Origin: Neisseria animaloris
Lineage (GTDB): Bacteria; Pseudomonadota; Gammaproteobacteria; Burkholderiales; Neisseriaceae
Assembly (NCBI RefSeq): GCF_900637855.1
Contig: NZ_LR134440.1
Span: 1-64,000, forward strand
Reading direction: 5' to 3'
DNA length: 64,000 nucleotides
A model generated the notes under the pieces. The model did no database searches, was not told the origin of the DNA, and saw only the letters and a list, made by a program, of their open reading frames with translations. Positions 1 through 9,110 of the stretch are shown in pieces (within the stretch, counting starts at the first letter, position 1; each line of letters begins with the position of its first letter). Position numbers and translations under genes: made by a program.

Positions 1-1460
1 TCGATTTGGCCTTCGTTGCTGTATTGGTAACGGGTAACGCGGCCCATTGCGTCGGTGTGGCTGAGCAGACGGCCCAAGCTGTCGCGCTCCATGATATTGG
101 TACTGCCGTCGGCGAACACCCGTTTGGTCAACTCGTTGTTATAGTCGTAATGGTATTGTTCGGTGCGCCCCAAGACATCGGTTACCTCGGTGTAGCCGTC
201 GTGATAGGTGAAACGCCATTCTTCGCCCAGCGAAGTCCAGTTGCGCAATACTTTGCCGGTGGGAGTGTAATGGCTGTATTCGTAATAAGCGGTCAAACCC
301 GCCGCATCGGTGTGCGACACCATCAGGTTGTTTTGATAGGTGAAGCTGCGTTTGACTACACCGTCGCGGCCGATAACACGCAGCAAATCGCCGCCGGCGC
401 TGTATTCGTAGCGCACCAATGCTGCGCCGATCTGTGCGGCTGCGCCGACAGCGGGCAGGGTATCGAGCAGCGATACCGACAACAGGCGCAGTTTGGGCGC
501 GGCGGCATCGGCGACATTGCCGAAGTGCAGGTAGAACACCCGTCCGTTGCCGTCGATAATGTATTGCGGCAATCCGGTCAGCGGGTGGTAGATAAAGCGC
601 TGATGGTTACCGTTGGCATCTTCCACCGCCACCAACGGCAAGAGGCTGCAACTGTTGCCGTTCGGATCGTCTTCCGAGACCGCCAGCGGCGCGAAACGCA
701 GCGACACCGAACCGTTTAACGAAGCAATCACATAATGGCCGTCTGAATTCTTGCTGAACCAGATTTGTTCGCTCTCGAACAACACCGGTTCTTCATCGTC
801 TTCGTCCACTTCCGGCAGCGGAAACAGCCGCCCCTGATCATCGATATAGGCCAAGCCCGCCGCATCGCGGATGATGCGTTGGCTGCCGGGTATGCTCCAG
901 CCCTCGCCGAGCCAGCCGGTGCCGTCTTGGTCGGAATAATAGCTGCGGTTCCACACCAAAGGCATCAAGCCTTCGAAGGCGAAATCGGTTTCGTTCTCCA
1001 GAAACTTCAACCCGTGAATCGGATTGACCGGGCGACCGACCGCCGCTGCCATCTTACAAGAAATACACGGTTTGGGGGGCCTCGGCTTCTTATACTTATT
1101 GTTCATATGGAACATATCGCCGGCACGGACGATATAGCGTTGGCGGATTTTAACCGAAGAAGAATGCATCATCGGCCAGGCCGGTTGGGTGGCGGTGCGG
1201 GAAATCACCCCTTTGCGGCCGGGCAGGGCGATTTCGTCGCCGTAGGTTTTATTGGTTTTACTGGCATTGAAGACGAAAGCCTGCTTGCGGTTGATTCTGA
1301 CGTCTTCGGTAACGTTTTGGGCACCGCCGAGGTCGGCGAACAGAGGGAGGGGAATCGGCGGCACTTGCGGCGGAGCGGGCGGGGGCGGCCAACAGAAATC
1401 GGGCACCATAAACACCACGCGGAACTTGCTGCTTTTACGGGCGATTTTGTTGAGGGCCAT
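1..1460 (-). CDS. Rhs-family protein with DUF4150 PAAR-like N-terminus (partial, 3' end outside window)
   Basis: About 486 codons are open without a stop from the ATG at 1460 to the left edge, so the C-terminal part lies outside. The first ~130 residues contain a proline-rich stretch, then an NVTEDVRINRKQA segment and a GRKGVISRT segment typical of the DUF4150 PAAR-like fold that tips a type VI secretion spike. After this come the Rhs core (NPIHGLKFLENETDF, WNRSYYSDQDGTGWLGEGW) and YD-type repeats (for example ADGSTNIMERDSLGRLLSHTD). An AAGGAA ribosome site precedes the start. The family usually ends in a variable toxin followed by an immunity gene; neither is visible here. No secretion-system genes are in the window. 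Confidence 0.88.
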   Translation of the reverse strand, partial: MALNKIARKSSKFRVVFMVPDFCWPPPPAPPQVPPIPLPLFADLGGAQNVTEDVRINRKQAFVFNASKTNKTYGDEIALPGRKGVISRTATQPAWPMMHSSSVKIRQRYIVRAGDMFHMNNKYKKPRPPKPCISCKMAAAVGRPVNPIHGLKFLENETDFAFEGLMPLVWNRSYYSDQDGTGWLGEGWSIPGSQRIIRDAAGLAYIDDQGRLFPLPEVDEDDEEPVLFESEQIWFSKNSDGHYVIASLNGSVSLRFAPLAVSEDDPNGNSCSLLPLVAVEDANGNHQRFIYHPLTGLPQYIIDGNGRVFYLHFGNVADAAAPKLRLLSVSLLDTLPAVGAAAQIGAALVRYEYSAGGDLLRVIGRDGVVKRSFTYQNNLMVSHTDAAGLTAYYEYSHYTPTGKVLRNWTSLGEEWRFTYHDGYTEVTDVLGRTEQYHYDYNNELTKRVFADGSTNIMERDSLGRLLSHTDAMGRVTRYQYSNEGQI

Positions 1461-1660
1461 GATGATTTCCTTGGGTAAGTGAAGAAAAAATAATGGGTTT
1501 TTAAATCAGTTTTTTATGCGGTATTTTGCAGCTTCCGTTGCCGCAAGTATAGCCGATAAACCGGATGATGGTGCAAGGCCGCCGATTATTTTCATCATTG
1601 CGGCACGGCTAAGGCTTTAAATTGTTTTGTTTATTTTGCTATCGGAAAGAATGCTGTTTA

Positions 1661-1692
1661 AAGGCCGTCTTAAAAGTTTTCAGACGGCCTTT
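1661..1692 (-). terminator. DUS-pair hairpin downstream of cysI
   Basis: An inverted pair of uptake sequences (the left arm has one mismatch, GTCTTAA) forms a stem with a T-rich flank in the 305-base gap between cysI and the rhs gene. It probably ends cysI transcription. Nothing else is recognised in this gap apart from the rhs ribosome site. Confidence 0.55.
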
Positions 1693-1766
1693 ATTCAAAA
1701 ACCGGACTGAATTTAAATCAGACCGGTTTTTTGCATAATTGTTCCTTTAATTTCGGTTGTATTGGG

Positions 1767-3533
1767 CTATGCTGCCCAAAAATCGCGCGGCGCATTCAGC
1801 ACGGGCTTCACGATGCCGGTGCGCACGGCAAAGTCGCCGAAGCCTTCGTTGTTCAGACGGCCTTTCACCCATTCGCCCAGCCAACCGTCGATGATGTCTA
1901 AAATCTCCGCTTCGGTGATGTTTTCTTTAAACAGGCGCGGAATGCGCGTGCCTTCGCGGTTGCCGCCGGTGTAAAGGTTGTAGCGACCGACCGCTTTGCC
2001 CACCAAACCGATTTCGGCCAACATGGCACGGCCGCAACCGTTGGGGCAGCCGGTGATGCGCAGCACGATATGCTCTTGCTGCAAGCCGTGTTTGGCAAAC
2101 AGCGCGTCCAGCTTGTCGGTGAACTGCGGCAGGAAGCGTTCGGCTTCGGCCATTGCCAACGGGCAGGTCGGCAGCGATACGCAGGCCATACTGTGTTCGC
2201 GCTGCGGGGTAACGGCATCGCTGATTAAGCCGTGTTCGCGGGCAATGGTTTCGATTTTGGCTTTATCGCGCGGGGCGATGTTGGCCACGATCAGGTTTTG
2301 GTTGGCTGTAAGGCGGAAGTCGCCTTTATGGACTTTGGCGATTTCGCGCATACCGGTTTTCAACGGTCTGCCGGGGTAATCGAGCAGACGGCCGTTTTCG
2401 ATAAACAGGGTAAGGTGCCATTTTTTGTCTTCGCCCTGCACCCAACCGATGCGGTCGCCGCGCGAAGTAAATTGATACGGGCGCACGGGTTCAAACTTCG
2501 CACCCATTCGGTTTTCCACTTCTTCGATAAACACGTCCGCGCCCACGCGCTCCAGCGTGTAGCGGGTTTTGGCGTTTTTGCGGTCGCTGCGGTTGCCCCA
2601 GTCGCGTTGCACGGAAACCACGGCTGCGGCGGCATCCAGCGTTTTTTCCAGCGGCACGAAGCCGAATTCTTTGGCGGTGTTGGGATAGGTTTTGGTGTTG
2701 CCGTGTTCCATCGACAAACCGCCGCCCACCAATACGTTGAAGCCGACGAGCTTGCCGTTTTCGCCGATGGCCACAAAGTTCAAATCGTTGGCATGCAAAT
2801 CGACATCGTTATGCGGCGGAATCACCACGGTGGTTTTGAACTTGCGCGGCAGGTAGTTTTTGCCGAGCACGGGTTCGGTAGCGTCGCCGCTTTTCACGCT
2901 TTCGGGAAGCGGCGCGGGCGCGGTGGTTTCGGTGGATTCGACTTTTTCGCCGTCCAGCCAGATTTCGGCATAGGCGCGGGTTTTCGGCAGCAGATGCTCG
3001 CTGATTTTTTTCGCCCATTCGTAGGCTTCTTTGTGCAGCCCGCTTTCAACGGGATTGCTGGTGCACAACACATTGCGGTTCACGTCGCCGGCGGTGGCGA
3101 TGGAATCCAAACCGAGCTTGTGCAGCCATTGGTGCATGGGTTTGATGTTTTCTTTAAGCACGCCGTGGAATTGGAAAGTTTGGCGGTTGGTAAGGCGGAT
3201 GGAGCCGTATAAAGTATGTTCGGTGGCAAATTCGTCAATACCCAGCCATTGCGCGGGCTGGATGATGCCGCCGGGCAAACGGCAGCGCAGCATCACATTT
3301 TTCAGCGGCTCCAGTTTCTGCTCGACACGTTCGGCGCGGATGTCGCGGTCATCCTGCTCATACATGCCGTGAAAACGGATTAACTGGAAATTGTCTCCCT
3401 TAAACCCTCCGGTGAGGCCGTCTGAAAGATCGCTCGTAATCGTTCCTTCGAGATAGCGGCTTTGGTCTTTGAGGCGTTCGTTGTCGGCTGGTGGAGCAGA
3501 GGGAAGCTTGGCTCTGGGATCGGTGGTAGTCAT
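1767..3533 (-). CDS. cysI: Sulfite reductase (NADPH) hemoprotein beta-subunit
   Basis: 588 residues, close to the 570 of E. coli CysI. It reduces sulfite to sulfide in cysteine biosynthesis, in complex with the CysJ flavoprotein. The siroheme/4Fe-4S ligands are visible as C451-x5-C457 (CVSLPTC) and C496-x3-C500 (CPNGC). A GAGGAA ribosome site lies just before the ATG. An uptake sequence sits inside the gene near 3415 and encodes part of SDLSDGLTG. No cysJ, cysH, cysD, cysN or cysG is adjacent, whereas these genes are clustered in several neisseriae, so here the partner is elsewhere or outside the window. Confidence 0.95.
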   Translation of the reverse strand: MTTTDPRAKLPSAPPADNERLKDQSRYLEGTITSDLSDGLTGGFKGDNFQLIRFHGMYEQDDRDIRAERVEQKLEPLKNVMLRCRLPGGIIQPAQWLGIDEFATEHTLYGSIRLTNRQTFQFHGVLKENIKPMHQWLHKLGLDSIATAGDVNRNVLCTSNPVESGLHKEAYEWAKKISEHLLPKTRAYAEIWLDGEKVESTETTAPAPLPESVKSGDATEPVLGKNYLPRKFKTTVVIPPHNDVDLHANDLNFVAIGENGKLVGFNVLVGGGLSMEHGNTKTYPNTAKEFGFVPLEKTLDAAAAVVSVQRDWGNRSDRKNAKTRYTLERVGADVFIEEVENRMGAKFEPVRPYQFTSRGDRIGWVQGEDKKWHLTLFIENGRLLDYPGRPLKTGMREIAKVHKGDFRLTANQNLIVANIAPRDKAKIETIAREHGLISDAVTPQREHSMACVSLPTCPLAMAEAERFLPQFTDKLDALFAKHGLQQEHIVLRITGCPNGCGRAMLAEIGLVGKAVGRYNLYTGGNREGTRIPRLFKENITEAEILDIIDGWLGEWVKGRLNNEGFGDFAVRTGIVKPVLNAPRDFWAA

Positions 3534-3687
3534 GAATGTTCCTCGGCTTTATTGTTGTGATGCCGATACTGTATAGAGGCCGTCTGAAAAAAGGAAAGAA
3601 TGGTTGGTTTTAATATAAGAAAGATTGGTTATATTAAATTTCCATTTATGCTTATTGAGTATTAAATTGAAGGTTAAATTCTTTTGT

Positions 3688-3706
3688 CATATAATTATTC
3701 ATTATA
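3688..3706. promoter_or_regulatory. Weak Fur-box-like site upstream of the Opa-like gene
   Basis: By hand count about 12 of 19 positions match the Fur consensus GATAATGATAATCATTATC, mostly in the right half (TCATTATA). The region is very AT-rich, so a chance match is possible. Confidence 0.25.
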
Positions 3707-3745
3707 AAACATATACTTAATTGAATAATAATTCTGAGGTTTATA

Positions 3746-4375
3746 ATGAAAACGAGAATCTTATTAACGGTATTTTTTCTTGCTTCAGCGGTGCCGGTTT
3801 ACGCTGAGTCGGGTATTTATCTGCAACCGGAAGTGGCTTTCAGCAAAATAAAAATCGAAAGCGATAAAAATCTTGAGTATTCAAAAGATAGTTTCAGCCC
3901 GCGCATCACGGCCGGATATGATTTCGGCAACAATTTTCGTATAGGGGTGGATTACACGCATTATCGGCCTTTGAATTTTTCCGATAGCGGAACGTTTAAC
4001 TATAGAATCAAAAAATTAAAAACCACCATCAAATTGAAATATCAGGATGAAGGTAAAGTGGACTTTAAAAGCTTCGGCATTTCTACCATTTATGATTTTC
4101 CGGCTAGTGAAAGAGTCAAACCGTATCTGGGTGTGCGTGTAGGGTTTAACCGTATTGAAGTAGATGTAAAAAAAACTTTCCCGCAAGTAGGCAGAACAAA
4201 GTTTTTTCATAAAGGGAAAAACGGTGTAGGTGCGGGTGTATTGGCAGGAGTGGGATTTAAAATTAATGAAAAAATAACTTTAGACGCAGGATACCGCTAC
4301 AATTATTGGGGTAAATTCCAAGATGTAAAATTACATAGAAATGAATTTGCTACCGGCTTACGCATAAAATTCTAG
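3746..4375 (+). CDS. Opacity-family outer-membrane beta-barrel protein
   Basis: 209 residues. A cleavable signal peptide ends at about residue 20 (PVYA|ESG). The rest has alternating amphipathic strands (SPRITAGYDFG, RIGVDYTHYRP, VKPYLGVRVGFNRIE, VGAGVLAGVGFKI, ITLDAGYRYNYWGKF) and ends in phenylalanine, as eight-stranded Opa/NspA-type barrels do. The family mediates adhesion or serves as a small porin. The ribosome site is TGAGG. Unlike opa genes of the pathogenic species, no CTCTT pentamer repeats are seen in the leader, so there is no sign of phase variation. Gene-level function is inferred from fold only. Confidence 0.82.
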   Translation: MKTRILLTVFFLASAVPVYAESGIYLQPEVAFSKIKIESDKNLEYSKDSFSPRITAGYDFGNNFRIGVDYTHYRPLNFSDSGTFNYRIKKLKTTIKLKYQDEGKVDFKSFGISTIYDFPASERVKPYLGVRVGFNRIEVDVKKTFPQVGRTKFFHKGKNGVGAGVLAGVGFKINEKITLDAGYRYNYWGKFQDVKLHRNEFATGLRIKF

Positions 4376-4417
4376 GGGATTATCTCAAGATAATCGAAGA
4401 CGTTTACGCCAAACAAA

Positions 4418-4483
4418 ACAAGCCGCCCTGTTTTTTGCCGCATTGATTATTTTTTAACGGCAGAAAACAGGGCGGCTTGTTTT
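4418..4483 (+). terminator. Long hairpin terminator after the Opa-like gene
   Basis: AACAAGCCGCCCTGTTTT pairs with AAAACAGGGCGGCTTGTT across a loop of about 25 bases, followed by TTTT. It lies ~40 bases after the stop codon. A 116-codon minus-strand frame over this hairpin is judged spurious. Confidence 0.7.
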
Positions 4484-4849
4484 CTGTATAACATCGATTA
4501 GCAGCTTTTGAAGCGGTTGGTTTAATAGCGTTATTTTCTGTTTTTCTTAATTTTCTGTTTGGTTTTCTATTTAATTTAGGTTGAGTTTTATTGCCCCTTA
4601 GCCATTGTTTTATGTTTTCAGTTTTAAATATGGATGTATTTTCTCTGTTTGAAGTAGAAACTAAAATCTTAATTTGAACAATTTTTTTAAGCCCTGATTT
4701 AAGATTTTCAAAAATGGCTTTTAACATATTGTGATTTTTGCGATCCATTTTCATGTTCTTCCAAAAATTTATTTCCTACTATTCGATAAGCTGCCTATAC
4801 CGATTGTAAACTCCTATTTCAGACGGCCTCATAGCCTTTTTCATCTTCA

Positions 4850-4990
4850 ATCATGATTGATGTAGCGATAGAAATTTCTGTTTGCCGTCGAACTTGAAAT
4901 TAAGCTGCCGCCATCCGATAGCTTTTGAATTTTATCGATGAGCTCTAAGTGCTTTATTTGTCGGGTATTTAGGACATTTGGGGGTATTTT
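4850..4990 (-). pseudogene. Decayed tyrosine-integrase N-terminal fragment
   Basis: Read on the minus strand, two different frames give pieces typical of the arm-binding (DUF4102) domain of P4-type integrases: DKIQKLSDGGSL in one frame and NFKFDGKQKFLSLH in another. Frameshifts, stops and a loss of about ten residues separate them, and the catalytic domain is absent. The remnant lies downstream of the 3' end of tRNA-Leu and in the same orientation, exactly where an integrase would sit after insertion into that tRNA gene. The rest of 4755-5186 shows one uptake sequence near 4822 and no intact gene. Confidence 0.55.
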
Positions 4991-5148
4991 TTTAGCTATA
5001 CTGAAATATACCCCATATTTTTGTTGATTTAATAAAACGGGACGTTAGATGGAAATAGATAATGAAGGTCCTTTAAAACAGCCCTTTATCAGCTTGAAAG
5101 ACTTGCTGAGCTTGGGTTTTTGTGTATTTGGGTAGACGGGTGTAGACG

Positions 5149-5181
5149 TAAAAAAACAGCCCGTAAAGGCTGTTATTTTTT
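5149..5181 (-). terminator. Terminator of tRNA-Leu
   Basis: AACAGCC and GGCTGTT form a short stem with A/T runs on both sides, just beyond the encoded CCA end of the tRNA. Confidence 0.75.
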
Positions 5182-5186
5182 GAGTT

Positions 5187-5271
5187 TGGTGCGGAAGGAG
5201 AGACTCGAACTCTCACACCTTGCGGCGCTGGAACCTAAATCCAGTGCGTCTACCAATTTCGCCACTTCCGC
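5187..5271 (-). tRNA. tRNA-Leu (anticodon UAG)
   Basis: Reverse strand reads as an 85-base class II tRNA: acceptor GCGGAAG paired with CTTCCGC, anticodon loop TTTAGGT giving UAG, a long variable arm, T-loop GTTCGAGTC, and an encoded CCA. A fragmentary integrase lies past its 3' end. Confidence 0.95.
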
Positions 5272-5435
5272 TGCGATTAATCAGGTCATTATACTGGAAA
5301 CAATACAAGATGCAAGATTATTGTTGCTTGAAAATCGGTATAATGGACTTAATTTATATATTGGATAAGGTCGTTTGAATAGTTTTTCAGACAGCTTCAA
5401 TATTAAAATTAGGAATATTTCAGAAAGAAGAAATT

Positions 5436-6107
5436 ATGCCTGTTTTATTGATTCAGGATTATTTGCAAACACAAGGCCTGCGTTTGCCGAGAGATGAAGT
5501 GCGTGTCGCTTATTTAGCTACTCAGGCAGTGATTAATATGGGTAATGCGTCAATAGATCATTCGGTCTTGTGGTATATCAATGATGAAGTGGTTTTATCG
5601 GAATATATAGAGCAAAATTCTGAAAATGAAACTTTATTAAAAAAGATTTTTATGGCTTTAGATTCGGTATTCAACCGTAATCAAAATGTTCAAAGTGTTG
5701 CAATTTATGCTTTGATGCCGTCTGAAAACAATAAGCCTTATTTGTTGCGTTTGGTGCAGCAAGGAAAAGGGATTGAGCAGAAGGTTCCGGTAAATGAAGA
5801 AAATTGCAGCTTCTATCTGCCCGCGCGGACAGCTCAAACGGGTTGGTTGAATATTGTAGATGACGTGGCGTACTGGCTGGAGCAAAAGGAGCTGCAAGGT
5901 TCGCATCATATACGTAGTCAGAGTCAAATTTCACTGCCAATATGTACAGAAAGTGGTGCAGTTTTAGGTGTGTTATATGCGGAATATACTGATAAAACAG
6001 CAGTAAATGAAGCGGCGCAAATAGATTGGGTGGCGTTGTCGTTGGCTTTAATCGAGCCTATGAAAGCCTTGTTGAAATACGAATCACAGGAAGAAAAAAA
6101 TGACTAA
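5436..6107 (+). CDS. GAF-like domain protein of unknown function upstream of ribA
   Basis: 223 residues, soluble, no signal peptide. The C-terminal half contains [21 protein letters not shown] followed by a hydrophobic helix, a pattern seen at the end of GAF sensor domains; this is a weak fold-level impression. The start has a good ribosome site (AGAAAGAAG). The gene overlaps ribA by 8 bases, so the two are translationally coupled. I do not recognise a specific function; a link to riboflavin supply is only contextual. Confidence 0.75.
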   Translation: MPVLLIQDYLQTQGLRLPRDEVRVAYLATQAVINMGNASIDHSVLWYINDEVVLSEYIEQNSENETLLKKIFMALDSVFNRNQNVQSVAIYALMPSENNKPYLLRLVQQGKGIEQKVPVNEENCSFYLPARTAQTGWLNIVDDVAYWLEQKELQGSHHIRSQSQISLPICTESGAVLGVLYAEYTDKTAVNEAAQIDWVALSLALIEPMKALLKYESQEEKND

Positions 6108-6690
6108 ACCGGTTAAATTTATTGCCGCCTGTCGTCTGCCGACCGAATGGGGTGTATTTACATTACATGGTTTTGAAGAAGTATCTGGAGGGCAAGAACA
6201 TGTCGCTTTGGTAATGGGGGATATTACGGATGGTGTACCAGTTTTAGCACGAGTGCATTCCGAATGCCTTACCGGTGATGCATTGTTTTCTCAAAAATGT
6301 GATTGCGGTCCGCAACTTCAAGCTGCCATGCAAGTTATTCAAAAAGCAGGGCGGGGTGTGATTGTTTATTTGAGACAAGAAGGGCGGGGGATTGGATTGA
6401 TTAACAAAATCCGTGCATATCAATTACAGGATCAAGGATTGGATACCGTAGAAGCAAATGTGGCTCTAGGGTTGCCCGTAGATGCGCGGGATTTTACATT
6501 GGCCAAGCATATTTTTGAGCATTTGGGTGTGAAAGAAATTAATCTTTTAACTAATAATCCTGAAAAAGTTCAAGTGATTGCAGATGCCGGTATTAAAATT
6601 GTGAGTCGTGTACCGTTACAGGTCGGTGAAAATGCCGAAAATGAGCGGTACTTGAATACAAAAGCGGAAAAACTGGGACATTGGTTTTAG
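6100..6690 (+). CDS. ribA: GTP cyclohydrolase II
   Basis: 196 residues, the same length as E. coli RibA. It opens GTP to the first riboflavin precursor, releasing formate and pyrophosphate. The zinc ligands C56, C67 and C69 are present ([17 protein letters not shown]), as is the RQEGRGIGL nucleotide-binding motif ending at residue 100. The start codon lies inside the preceding GAF-like gene. Confidence 0.96.
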   Translation: MTKPVKFIAACRLPTEWGVFTLHGFEEVSGGQEHVALVMGDITDGVPVLARVHSECLTGDALFSQKCDCGPQLQAAMQVIQKAGRGVIVYLRQEGRGIGLINKIRAYQLQDQGLDTVEANVALGLPVDARDFTLAKHIFEHLGVKEINLLTNNPEKVQVIADAGIKIVSRVPLQVGENAENERYLNTKAEKLGHWF

Positions 6691-6769
6691 TGGGAAAACT
6701 GTTTGAAATTAATTATATTTAAATTTCAGATGTTTACTAAATATTGGAGAAGAGGATAATAAAAAAAAC

Positions 6770-6798
6770 TTGCGTGGAATTCGGAAATTTGATTTAAT
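6770..6798 (+). promoter_or_regulatory. Probable promoter of the tRNA-Val/tRNA-Asp unit
   Basis: TTGCGT, a 17-base spacer, then TTTAAT, ending 18 bases before tRNA-Val. Fits a sigma-70 type stable-RNA promoter. Confidence 0.55.
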
Positions 6799-6816
6799 CA
6801 CGGTTTGCCGATTTAC

Positions 6817-6892
6817 GGGTGATTAGCTCAGTTGGTAGAGCGTCTGCCTTACAAGCAGAATGTCGGCGGTTCGACTCCGTCATCACCCACCA
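6817..6892 (+). tRNA. tRNA-Val (anticodon UAC)
   Basis: 76 bases; acceptor GGGTGAT pairs with ATCACCC, anticodon stem CTGCC/GCAG with TAC in the loop, CCA encoded. It is followed 12 bases later by tRNA-Asp and probably cotranscribed. Confidence 0.95.
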
Positions 6893-6904
6893 AGTTTCTT
6901 GTGC

Positions 6905-6981
6905 GGAGTGGTAGTTCAGTTGGTTAGAATACCGGCCTGTCACGCCGGGGGTCGCGGGTTCGAGCCCCGTCCACTCCGCCA
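6905..6981 (+). tRNA. tRNA-Asp (anticodon GUC)
   Basis: 77 bases; acceptor GGAGTGG pairs with CCACTCC, discriminator G, anticodon stem CCGGC/GCCGG with GTC in the loop, CCA encoded. Confidence 0.95.
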
Positions 6982-6990
6982 ATTCAAATA

Positions 6991-7020
6991 AAAAAGCACC
7001 GATAATTTCGGTGCTTTTTT
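6991..7020 (+). terminator. Terminator of the tRNA-Val/tRNA-Asp unit
   Basis: AAAAAAGCACC and GGTGCTTTTTT form a GC-capped stem with a T run. Confidence 0.85.
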
Positions 7021-7109
7021 GTATTTTTTAAAGCGTAAATGTTTGATTTTTATATGTTTAAAATTATTTAATTAATTTTGTTGCAAAATTGATATATAAA
7101 AACTGAAAA

Positions 7110-7128
7110 AATAACGATATTTGTTAAT
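7110..7128. promoter_or_regulatory. Possible Fur box upstream of the Slam-linked lipoprotein
   Basis: About 12 of 19 positions match the Fur consensus, just upstream of the -35 element. Weak alone; considered because a Slam gene with its own Fur-like site follows. Confidence 0.3.
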
Positions 7129-7141
7129 TAAGATTGTTTCA

Positions 7142-7170
7142 TTGAGATTTTAGTTTAAAATTCGTATAAT
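7142..7170 (+). promoter_or_regulatory. Promoter of the lipoprotein gene
   Basis: TTGAGA, a 17-base spacer and TATAAT, a near-ideal sigma-70 promoter. It predicts a leader of about 64 bases before the ATG at 7241. Confidence 0.65.
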
Positions 7171-7240
7171 TTTGTTACAAAGTGTAATGCAGGAACGGTT
7201 AAGCCACTTGCCAACTTAAATCCACAATAAAGGGGATGTT

Positions 7241-8809
7241 ATGTCTAAAAAAATGTCTACTAAACATATCGCATTAACTGTAATCTGCGCTGCCATGCTT
7301 GCAGCTTGCGGGGGAGGAGGCGGTGGTGATCCGCTGAATACACAGTTGGTTGAAAACGCTCGAGCCGCACGTAATGTGATGAATCAGATTGAACAACTGG
7401 ATGCTCCAGGGGAAATTACTGCTGAAGACAAACAAGCTGTTGAAGCTGCTTTAGCCGGTTTCAGAAAATTAAGTCCCGCAGAAAGATCTTTGGTAAGTAA
7501 AGAGCTATTAGAAAAATTAAATGCCGTTGTCCAAGCTTTGGAAGCTGCAGGAAATGTTGGTGTGCCTCCTTCAGCTGATGGAAACTTAGGTGAAGCGATT
7601 ACCGATAATAAAAGCCTTGAACCGTTAAATCTGCCTACTCCGTTGCATACTTCGTTTATTTCTTCTGCCGGAGCGCAGCAACATAATCCGCACATGCAAT
7701 TGCGCACAGTGAATGGAAAACCTGCTTTAGTAGATACTCAAATCGGTTTGATCCGTAGTTTGGCTTCTAATAAAAATAGTGCGGTTGTAATTGATGGAGT
7801 GGTATTGAATAACACTACTACAGGTGATAATGCAACCGAAGTCAGCTTTGCTACACCTCATTCTGCTATTGGTAAAGTTTTTTCCAGCGGTACTTCCAAG
7901 GAGGATATCAGCGCCCAGACAGGTGATGAACCTAATACCGTTTTCTCTCCGGTTAAAACTTCTTTAGATAAAGTAATTGCAACGAATTACATCAAGCTGA
8001 AAGCCGCTAAAGAAGCATTGGAAAAAGCAGAAAAGGCTTTGGCTAAAGCTCAAAAGGCTAATGATCAAGAGGCTTTGGCTGATGCTCAAAAAGTAAAAGA
8101 TGAAGCATTAAAAGAAAAAGTAAAAATTGAAAATGCTTACAATAAAGATCGTGCTGAGCGTGAAAAATTGGCTAAAGAATTTTCTAGTGCTGTCGATAGC
8201 CTTGCCTATATTAAAAAAGATAAAGACAACTTAGTATTTAACAAAGCATTTGATGGTGTTTATATCATTCAATTTATTGACGGTACACGCGTTGTATTGC
8301 ATGATTCCGCCGCGGCCGGTTGGACCTATCAAACTTTTGCCCATTACACGGATACACGCAATGGTGTTACTCATGCTTATCAAAGCCTGGGTGATGAAAC
8401 GCCGATTGCTTCAATACCTAAAGCCGGCACGGCTACTTATCGCGGGTTGACTACGGCTTATCTTCGCGAATCAGGTAAGGTAGATCGCCAGCTTACTGCA
8501 GATGTAACTGCGGTTGCCGACTTTGCCAAGAAAGCTTTACGTTTTGAAACCAGCAATTCGCAATTCCATGCTTTGGACAAAGGTGTGCGTGTTTCCAGCA
8601 AAGCTGACGAATATGATATGAAAGGTTCGGCAGTTTGGACAGGCAACAGCAACAACTTCAAAGGCGAAGTAAATACTGCTAATAAAGCGATGACCGGTAC
8701 ATTGAATGGTAAATTCTATGGTGCCAATGTTGCTGAAATCGGCGGTACTTATGGCTTGTCGGGCAAGGATAAACAATTGATCGGCGGTTACGGTGCGAAA
8801 CGCCCATAA
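7241..8809 (+). CDS. Surface lipoprotein with C-terminal TbpB-like barrel (candidate Slam substrate)
   Basis: 522 residues. A lipobox LAAC places the lipidated cysteine at residue 23, followed by a glycine run typical of surface-exposed neisserial lipoproteins. Residues ~245-330 are a charged, alanine/lysine-rich segment predicted as coiled coil (AAKEALEKAEKALAKAQKAN). The last ~110 residues have the small eight-stranded barrel signature of TbpB-like proteins (MTGTLNGKFYGANVAEIGGT). The gene directly precedes a Slam translocon, whose family flips such lipoproteins to the cell surface. The ligand is unknown; I do not match it to TbpB, LbpB, fHbp or NHBA. The pattern barrel plus coiled coil is unusual. 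Confidence 0.85.
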   Translation: MSKKMSTKHIALTVICAAMLAACGGGGGGDPLNTQLVENARAARNVMNQIEQLDAPGEITAEDKQAVEAALAGFRKLSPAERSLVSKELLEKLNAVVQALEAAGNVGVPPSADGNLGEAITDNKSLEPLNLPTPLHTSFISSAGAQQHNPHMQLRTVNGKPALVDTQIGLIRSLASNKNSAVVIDGVVLNNTTTGDNATEVSFATPHSAIGKVFSSGTSKEDISAQTGDEPNTVFSPVKTSLDKVIATNYIKLKAAKEALEKAEKALAKAQKANDQEALADAQKVKDEALKEKVKIENAYNKDRAEREKLAKEFSSAVDSLAYIKKDKDNLVFNKAFDGVYIIQFIDGTRVVLHDSAAAGWTYQTFAHYTDTRNGVTHAYQSLGDETPIASIPKAGTATYRGLTTAYLRESGKVDRQLTADVTAVADFAKKALRFETSNSQFHALDKGVRVSSKADEYDMKGSAVWTGNSNNFKGEVNTANKAMTGTLNGKFYGANVAEIGGTYGLSGKDKQLIGGYGAKRP

Positions 8810-8825
8810 ATTTTTGTTTCCGAAT

Positions 8826-8855
8826 GAAACCGCTTGAGCAATTCAGGCGGTTTTA
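8826..8855 (+). terminator. Hairpin after the lipoprotein gene
   Basis: AAACCGC and GCGGTTTT arms about 17 bases after the stop codon form a stem with a T-rich end. It would partly separate the lipoprotein from the downstream Slam gene. Confidence 0.55.
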
Positions 8856-9067
8856 CTTTGTTGGGTTTATGCGGTTGTTGAAACAATAACAAAACGCCGC
8901 TTATGGTTTGCTTTTAATATCATAGGCCATCTGAAAATATTTTAAACAACTTCACAATATTTAAAAAAATATTTAAAACATTATGTTAAAGAACCGAATC
9001 GATTGTTTGCCGGGTTTTGCATGGTGTGATGGGAAGGATTGGAGTATTATCTCGCTACGAAATAATT

Positions 9068-9086
9068 GATAGTACAAATCATTATT
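9068..9086. promoter_or_regulatory. Fur-box-like site upstream of the first Slam gene
   Basis: GATAGTACAAATCATTATT matches 14 of 19 positions of the Fur consensus by hand count. It lies 67-85 bases before the Slam start and downstream of the lipoprotein, which suggests that the Slam has its own iron-controlled promoter. Confidence 0.5.
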
Positions 9087-9110
9087 ATTCATTTTGGGAA
9101 TATTCAGAAA

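Noticed and set aside
2232..3212. Long plus-strand frame opposite cysI
   Set aside because: Shadow of a GC-rich coding region; His/Phe-rich translation without any motif.
4404..4754. 116-codon minus-strand frame
   Set aside because: Its C-terminus is coded by the terminator hairpin of the Opa-like gene, composition is Lys/Asn-rich AT-driven sequence, and there is no family resemblance.
5120..5368. 82-codon plus-strand frame
   Set aside because: It crosses the whole tRNA-Leu gene in antisense; the typical KERLELSHLAALEPKSSAS string is a translated tRNA.
6794..6982. 62-codon minus-strand frame
   Set aside because: Antisense translation of tRNA-Val and tRNA-Asp; a common false gene.
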